Made by a program: the position numbers and the translations under genes. A stretch of 64,000 nt of DNA from Trachythela sp. YZ-2020. Lineage: Eukaryota; Cnidaria; Anthozoa; Malacalcyonacea; Clavulariidae. Every line of letters begins with the position of its first letter. The stretch's first letter is position 1. The stretch is taken from positions 434,001-498,000 of the forward strand of contig JADLSH010000254.1 of the NCBI GenBank assembly GCA_016169945.1. Direction: 5' to 3'. The notes beneath the pieces are model-generated. The model saw only the letters and a program-made list of their open reading frames with translations, made no database searches and was not told the origin of the DNA. Below are positions 59,201-64,000 of the stretch, one piece after another.

Positions 59201-62200
59201 GTTGATGAGAGTTGATGAGAGTTGATGAGAGTTGATGAGAGTTGATGAGAGTTGATGAGAGTTGATGAGAGTGCATGAGAGTTGATGAGAGTTGATGAGA
59301 GTTGATGAGAGTTGATGAGAGTCGATGAGAGTTGACGAGAGTTGATGAGAGTGCATGAGAGTTGATGAGAGTTGATGAGAGTTGATGAGAGTCGATGAGA
59401 GTTGATGTGAGTGCATGAGAGTTGATGAGAGTTGATGAGAGTTGATGAGAGTTGATGAGAGTTGATGAGAGTTGATGAGAATTGATGAGAGTTGATGAGA
59501 GTTGATGAGAGTTGATGAGAGTTGATGAGAGTGCATGAGAGTTGATGAGAGTTGATGAGAGTTGATGAGAGTCGATGAGAGTTGATGAGAGTTGATGTGA
59601 GTGGATGAGAGTTGATGAGAGTCGATGAGAGTCGATGAGAGTTGATGAGAGTTGATGAGAGTTGATGAGAGTCGATGAGAGTTGATGTGAGTTGATGTGA
59701 GTTGATGAGAGTTGATGAGAGTTGATGAGAGTGCATGAGAGTTGATAAGAGTTGATGAGAGTGCATGAGAGTTGATGAGAGTTGATGAGAGTTGATGAGA
59801 GTTGATGAGAGTTGATGAGAGTTGATAAGAGTTGATGAGAGTGCATGAGAGTGCATGAGAGTTGATAAGAGTTGATGAGAGTTGATGAGAGTGCATGAGA
59901 GTGCATGAGAGTGCATGAGAGTTGATGAGAGTGCATGAGAGTGCATGAGAGTTGATGAGAGTGCATGAGAGTTGATGAGAGTGCATGAGAGTTGGTGGTT
60001 AAACGCGAGCAATATAATATGTACCTTTGATATAAGAAGATAAGTTTTGGCTGTCTCCTTATCGCCGTCTCTGTTGCTATTCCTAGCCGCTAATTTATAC
60101 TGATCCCGTTTTAATGCTAGTCCTTTCACATTCTCAGATATATCACTTGCTGCAGTCTCGGGCGCTTGAGGTCTTACTGGGGCTTCTGGTGGTTTGATCT
60201 GTGGCTTTGGTTGTACTCTAGGTAATGGTTGAGGAGCACTGGTGCTTGCAGTCTGTGGCTTTGCTGGTACCGTAGGTAATGGTTTATTAGCCTGGGAACT
60301 TGTGCTTGCTTCAGCAGGGGTACCAAGGTCAATTAGAGGTTTATTAGGAATATTAGAGGATGTTGAGGGTTGTACAGGTACAGAAGCTGGTGGTGATGGT
60401 TTATCCCCATCTGAAATTGTAAATCATCCCGAAACTTTCTTTCACTTACAGTCATTTAACATAATTACTTACATTTTATAACAGTGGCAGACACTTCGCA
60501 AAATATTGGAGTTGCGAACTTACTGTAGGTTGCAAACACATGGCCACCCTTTTGTTGCTGCAAATCTCAGTTCTTAAAATCGTTTTGGCTTAAATTTTAT
60601 GCAAATTTACTTAAATTATAGCCTATCAAGGCTTTCGTGGTCGTAAAATCATTGATACAGCTTTGTTACACAGTTAATCAGCTATCATTCAAAGGCTCTG
60701 AAAACCTATTGGGGGGGGGGTCGCCCATCTTCGCCGACCCTAGCATCCGCCACTGTTTCTCATCCGCATATAGATAAAAGCTGGCCTACATTAATATTTG
60801 GCATATTTTCTGTATTTTACGTATGTTAAAACTGTATCAAAATTATTACTTTGCAAAATATGATATCCATTACTAACCTACAGCCACTTCTGGAGGCAGT
60901 TCATCCATATTAACAGCCTTTCCACTTTGAGCTGCTTTCAACATCTTCTCCACATCCTACGGAAACATATACTTAGATATTTCATTTGGTAATTTTGTAG
61001 ACACAAGACAGAAACAATGAATCATTTGTTTTACCTTTAATCCTCTCTTGTATCTTCTGGCTTTTCCACCTTCTCCAGATTTCTCAGCATTAGCAATGGC
61101 TGTTTCGTACATTGTCTTTCTTTCAGCAATAACACTAACATCACCACCCTGTGTGATACAGTGGAACCTTTAATGAACCAGGCATAGGAACCAGGGGGGG
61201 ATAGGGGGCACATGCCCCCCCCCCCCCAAAGTTTTCTTCAAAGGGCCCTTTTCTCCAGCAAGAACAATGGTAAAAGTGCCTTTGACTAATAGAAGAGGTG
61301 CCCTTAAGGCAAAGTGCCCCTCCAACGTGAAGTTGCTTCCTACGCCTATAATGTGTAACAGATGACTTTGGGTATCTCCCCTATTTGTCAACTTACAAGA
61401 GATGTGAATGTTTGCATACACAGTACTTTTTATGGTACCTGGGATTTATTTGAAGTACTTTCATTTGAGGTTTGAGAAGGCACCAACGTAGGAGTATTGT
61501 CCAATGAAGTCCCACTGTCCATTGGACTTAGACCTTCAAGTTCTGCCTATCAGAATATGAACAATCAATATTAGTGTTATAGTAATTTCCTAGGCTGAAC
61601 AGGACTGAATACATGAATAGTGCAATGTATATAATTTATGCATGAATACTTGACTTTCACTGGCAGAGGTGTGCAGTCTGAGTGCTCTCTGGTTACTTAA
61701 TGGGTTAACTGACTGTGCCTTTCAGTATACAGAAATTTTACAAGATGTTTTTTTTTCTGCATCTCACTCGATTGAAATTGATGTAGAAGGTTTAGGTGGA
61801 TGGATATTTCGAGTGAAATATTATATACAATATTTTAGACCTGAACGGGAACGGCTGTGAAAAATGCAACTCTAAGTCCTCTGACAGGAATTGAATCTGC
61901 AGCCCTGCGATTCCGGTGCAGCGCTCTGACCACTGAGCTACAGAGTCCAGTTGCCAAGCTAACCACAAGTTCAAGTATATATATAGATGCAGGTACTGCA
62001 GGTTGTGATAAGGTAAATTACAAGATGTTTTTTATATTATATACAATATTAATATTGTATATAATCTTTCACTCGAAATATCCATCCACCTAAACCTTCT
62101 ACAGAAATTTTAGTGCATAGGAGGTATGATCAAGAGCACATATTTACCAGTAAGTCTGCATCATCAACACCATCATCATCACCAACATCATCATCTTTCA

Positions 62201-63793
62201 TGCACTCGGCTGCCATTGCATCAATTGCTGATATATCCATATGTTCTAGGTGAAGATATTTGAAGAAGTGGTAGGAAGATTATCTGGGGGAGAGCAGGGG
62301 GTACATACCATTGTAGGGACAATTAGCATCAACCAGTGTTGTCTAGATTTTTTGCATCTCACTTCTTGGAACAGAATGTCGAAAGACTGATAGAAAGTTA
62401 GACCTAATGTGAGCCCTCTGGCAAGAACCCAACCTGTGGCACTGAAATTCTGGTACAGCAGTTCTGACCACATGTTCATGTATATATATATGCTATTATT
62501 CTATTTTTTTATAATATTTACTCTTGTACCATACACCCACTGGCATCACCTAGTATTTATACATGAACTTGTGGTTAGCACAGGGTTCGAATTAACGGAT
62601 AGCGAATAGCGATTCGCTATCCGTTTTTGGCATTTCGCTATTCATTTCGCTATTCAATGATATGAAAAATTACTGTTTAACTTGAAAACATTTTATTTTT
62701 GAGCTTTGTGTTTTTTTAATAAAATAAAACTGTTGTATGTAATGTTTAAGGCCAAATATCCTCTGTTTGTAATGACGCTTTAAGCCGTGGTTAAGCAAGG
62801 CGTAAATCTTTCTCAATCAAAAAATTTAATACTATTTGCACATTCTTTAATTATCTCCAGAGTGTTTTGAGTTTATTCTTTAATGTGATAGGCTGAAATT
62901 ATGACAACTGTCAAAATCCACTTGCAAAAGATCAAGGGTCGTGTTATTAATACATGTTCATGCGAGAATAATTTCACTATAATGTTGCAACCACTTGAAA
63001 ATCCCGAACAAATCTGTTGAAGAACTTTCGAGTTTAATACTAAATGCTTTAATAGCATGGGATGGGTGCAGCAACCACAATATTTACACCTGAATTGTTG
63101 TTTCTATTTATTGTGCACATGTAGTAGATAATTCCATGAGAATATTCTGTTATCTAATGCAATATTTACATAAACAGCGTTGTAGCACATAAATTCAGCC
63201 GCACCTTGATAAAATGAGCAATTATTAAAGCATGTTTGATGTTTCCATTTTGCCCTGCTTTGCTGTGTTTTTTTGTTTGGTTTGCTCTGATATTTACTGA
63301 TCACATTTACACAGTCTACAAGTTGTTAACGACGCTTACAGTACCTTGACATATTAAGGATATTTTCCAGCGCGGAAAATGGCCTTTAATCAGTACGTAA
63401 AAAAATCGCCATTACTTTATATTACAAGGATCACTAGGTACAAATTCGCTATTCACTTTTAAATATTTAATTCGAACCCTGGGTTAGCACTTGGCAGCTG
63501 AAATCTGTAGCTCAGTGGTCAGAGCACTGCACTGGAATCGCAGGGCTTCAGGTTCGCTTGCTGCCGGAGGGCCTATAGGTTAGGTTAGGTCTACAATATA
63601 TGTAATATATAGTTTTCACTGTAAATTTTCATCCACAAAATCAATATCTCATACTTTTCTTTGGTCTTGTAGGTTTCTTCTGAGGACGTCCCCCCTGTAG
63701 AGCTGCAAGCTCAGCTTCGAGATCATCGTCGTCATCTTCATCATCGACATTTCCCATTCCTGCTGTCGGTTCAAAATCCATACCTACACCAAA
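50226..63793 (-). CDS. CC2D1: Coiled-coil and C2 domain-containing protein 1 (Lgd/Freud family), 5' end incomplete
   Basis: Endosomal/cytosolic protein that binds ESCRT-III CHMP4/Shrub through DM14 domains; loss in flies (lgd) disturbs Notch traffic. Twenty exons (high to low): 63655-63793, 62148-62245, 61439-61546, 61035-61148, 60878-60956, 60025-60410, 58396-58480, 57903-58138, 57284-57403, 55966-56217, 55463-55675, 54866-54924, 54240-54356, 53069-53142, 52936-52991, 52793-52844, 52171-52270, 51802-51892, 51063-51209, 50226-50273; 857 aa, phases consistent. DLEAELAALQGG near the N terminus matches the vertebrate start; four DM14 repeats (e.g. NAEKSGEGGKARRYKRGLK; RQKEFKVAALNAKKHGDIDQ); Pro-rich linkers; C2 domain from about residue 669 (FEIKYSRGFLKGDKSLGQA); C terminus ESKTGGGKPKSANV. 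The first coding exon is beyond 63793 or outside the window. Confidence 0.92.
50463..50757. repeat. (CTGTT)n pentanucleotide microsatellite, ~58 units
   Basis: Pure CTGTT runs broken by blocks of CTGTG, CTGTC and CTGCT variants. It lies in the last CC2D1 intron (between 50273 and 51063). It is open in several frames on both strands but has no coding meaning. Confidence 0.97.
51310..51540. repeat. Degenerate (GTGATGTCA)-like word repeat
   Basis: Many loosely spaced ATGTGATGTGACGTCATG-type words, most around a TGACGTCA core, on both strands. No fixed period. It directly precedes the 51544 MITE in a CC2D1 intron. Confidence 0.65.
51544..51681. mobile_element. 138-bp MITE with TA flanks
   Basis: The arms GCTTTAGCAAACACAACGCG (continuing ACGTCAAAGAGGACGTG) are almost perfect inverted repeats of about 50 bp around a short loop. 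TA is at 51542-51543 and 51682-51683. Tc1/mariner-like by target site. Confidence 0.85.
52393..52629 (+). repeat. 79-bp unit, three exact-length tandem copies
   Basis: Units start at 52393, 52472 and 52551 with TGGTTACCTTTGTTTCATTC and differ by only two or three bases, so the amplification is recent. CC2D1 intron between 52270 and 52793. Confidence 0.95.
53190..54210 (-). mobile_element. SINE with seven to eight tail units, minus orientation
   Basis: Eight ~115-bp units (53190-54062), followed at 54110-54200 by the reverse SINE body (GTAGAGTTAAACTGGAAGC, CAGACAACTGCATATTG). The largest tail expansion in the window. It is sense to CC2D1. Confidence 0.9.
56243..56520 (-). mobile_element. tRNA-derived SINE with inverted flanks
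   Basis: The tRNA-like part at 56375-56440 (reverse of TAGCTCAGTTGGTATAGAG ... GGTTCGATTCCTGCC) is bracketed by inverted copies of a tail word: TTTTGTAGATGGAATATTCG at 56287 and CGAATATTCCATCTACAAAA at 56489. The A-rich end is at about 56245. CC2D1 intron. Confidence 0.8.
56791..57183. mobile_element. 393-bp near-perfect palindromic MITE
   Basis: It begins CATTGAACTATA and ends TATAGTTCAATG. The long inner arms (56856-56970 and 57025-57137) include ACTTCAAGACTTTAGG, mirrored by CCTAAAGTCTTGAAGT. It is folded almost end to end. CC2D1 intron between exons 57284 and 56217. Confidence 0.88.
57500..57795 (+). mobile_element. GCAGCGCGCTAACCG-family SINE, internally deleted copy
   Basis: It shares TGGACGGAAAGCCTTAACAG and TTAGCGAGGGAGGAAAACC with the 49545 copy. 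The GCGCGCTAACC stretch is deleted. CC2D1 intron, antisense. Confidence 0.7.
58513..60014. mobile_element. Element carrying a decamer array, AAAGTCCCGGTCAAACGAG end
   Basis: The left end AAAGTCCCGGTCAAACGAGG resembles, inverted, the right end at 44133-44157. An internal CCCGGTCAAACGAGAACAAG is at 58957. The core 59066-59996 is (GATGAGAGTT)n, about 93 units, in strict 10-bp register. It ends 11 bp from CC2D1 exon 60025-60410, right after its donor site. Confidence 0.8.
61740..62105 (-). mobile_element. tRNA-derived SINE with 36-bp inverted flanks
   Basis: The tRNA-like core at 61878-61950 (reverse of TAGCTCAGTGGTCAGAGCGC) is flanked by GTAGAAGGTTTAGGTGGATG (61781) and its inverted partner CATCCACCTAAACCTTCTAC (62082). 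A headless relative of these flanks is at 8318-8515. CC2D1 intron. Confidence 0.8.
62405..62580. mobile_element. SINE copy, reverse, decayed
   Basis: 62412-62475 is the reverse of a degenerate tRNA-like head (GGCAAGAACCCAACCTGTGG). Bases 62555-62580 (TACATGAACTTGTGGTTAGC) are the 5' leader of the plus-strand SINE that resumes at 63490 beyond the inserted element. Confidence 0.65.
62581..63481. mobile_element. 901-bp hAT-like element with exact 8-bp duplication
   Basis: Ends CAGGGTTCGAATTAA and TTAATTCGAACCCTG. GGTTAGCA is directly repeated at 62573-62580 and 63482-63489. The interior is AT-rich; subterminal GCTATTC words appear near both ends (62600-62660, 63445). No intact transposase frame, so non-autonomous. 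Confidence 0.9.
63490..63600 (+). mobile_element. tRNA-derived SINE, 3' part after the hAT insertion
   Basis: CTTGGCAGCTGAAATCTGTA then GCTCAGTGGTCAGAGCACTG ... CAGGTTCGCTTGCTGCC continue the leader interrupted at 62580. Ends about 50 bp from the CC2D1 exon at 63655. Confidence 0.8.
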
Positions 63794-64000
63794 CTAAAGA
63801 AGAATTCATTTCATTTATTCAGAGGCTCTTTCTTTTTACGTAGTTTTGCTGCCTTTGTAGCTTAATTTACTATAATTGGCGATGTGATACTGTTTGCATT
63901 GGCGTATTAAACGCAGCTTTACCCTGCAGATATCGGCCATACTGTCTGCATGGAATGCACCCTGGGCCATTGGGGTTAAATATTTTAATACAGTGACCGA
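63794..64000 (-). other. Unresolved 5' flank of CC2D1
   Basis: The exon ending at 63793 follows an acceptor (TTTAG before TTTGGTGTAGGT), so at least one more exon lies upstream on the minus strand. The 207 bases left in the window show no clear first exon; a possible GT/AG-bounded stretch near 63923-63955 has no similarity I recognise. Confidence 0.4.

Overview
This window is animal nuclear DNA. It has compact multi-exon genes with GT-AG introns, families confined to or typical of metazoans (LMBRD1, ARFGEF/BIG, CC2D1 and a DUF229 phosphatase/sulfatase-fold protein), and introns full of tRNA-derived SINEs, MITEs, LINE remnants and minisatellites. Amino-acid similarity to the human orthologues is moderate, which fits an invertebrate. 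A cnidarian or another early-branching marine animal is my best guess, but nothing in the sequence proves it. All exon models were built by hand from reading frame, splice consensus and recalled family motifs. No database search was run.

Layout, left to right: (1) 1-1873 (+), the 3' part of a two-domain carbohydrate enzyme gene: a polysaccharide-pyruvyl-transferase-like region followed by a DXD glycosyltransferase domain. (2) 2707-9488 (+), a complete seven-exon DUF229 gene (684 aa). (3) 11044-35296 (-), a complete ARFGEF (BIG1/2) Arf guanine-nucleotide exchange factor in 38 exons; the exons sum to 5,847 bases (1,948 aa) with every splice phase consistent. (4) 35819-48882 (+), a complete LMBRD1-type lysosomal cobalamin transporter in 15 exons (546 aa). 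(5) 50226-63793 (-), CC2D1 (Lgd/Freud family), 20 exons down to its stop codon; the first exon is unresolved or outside the window. ARFGEF and LMBRD1 are head to head, 522 bp between start codons. DUF229/ARFGEF and LMBRD1/CC2D1 are tail to tail.

The genes do not form a pathway. ARFGEF (trans-Golgi/endosome Arf activation), LMBRD1 (lysosomal membrane) and CC2D1 (ESCRT-III/endosomal sorting) all act in the endolysosomal system, but this is probably chance proximity; only the ARFGEF/LMBRD1 pair shares a possible promoter.

The repeat landscape is the most unusual part. A ~115-bp unit occurs in 13 clusters and appears to be the tandemly amplified 3' part of a tRNA-headed SINE. A 3.5-kb array of 18-mers with a 1,404-bp internal duplication fills LMBRD1 intron 4. 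Two ~1-kb arrays of a 10-bp word lie in LMBRD1 and CC2D1 introns. A ~240-bp CAG/CAA tract sits just upstream of an ARFGEF splice acceptor. Several MITEs have readable target-site duplications, including an exact TTA nested insertion and an exact 8-bp hAT-type duplication around a 901-bp element.
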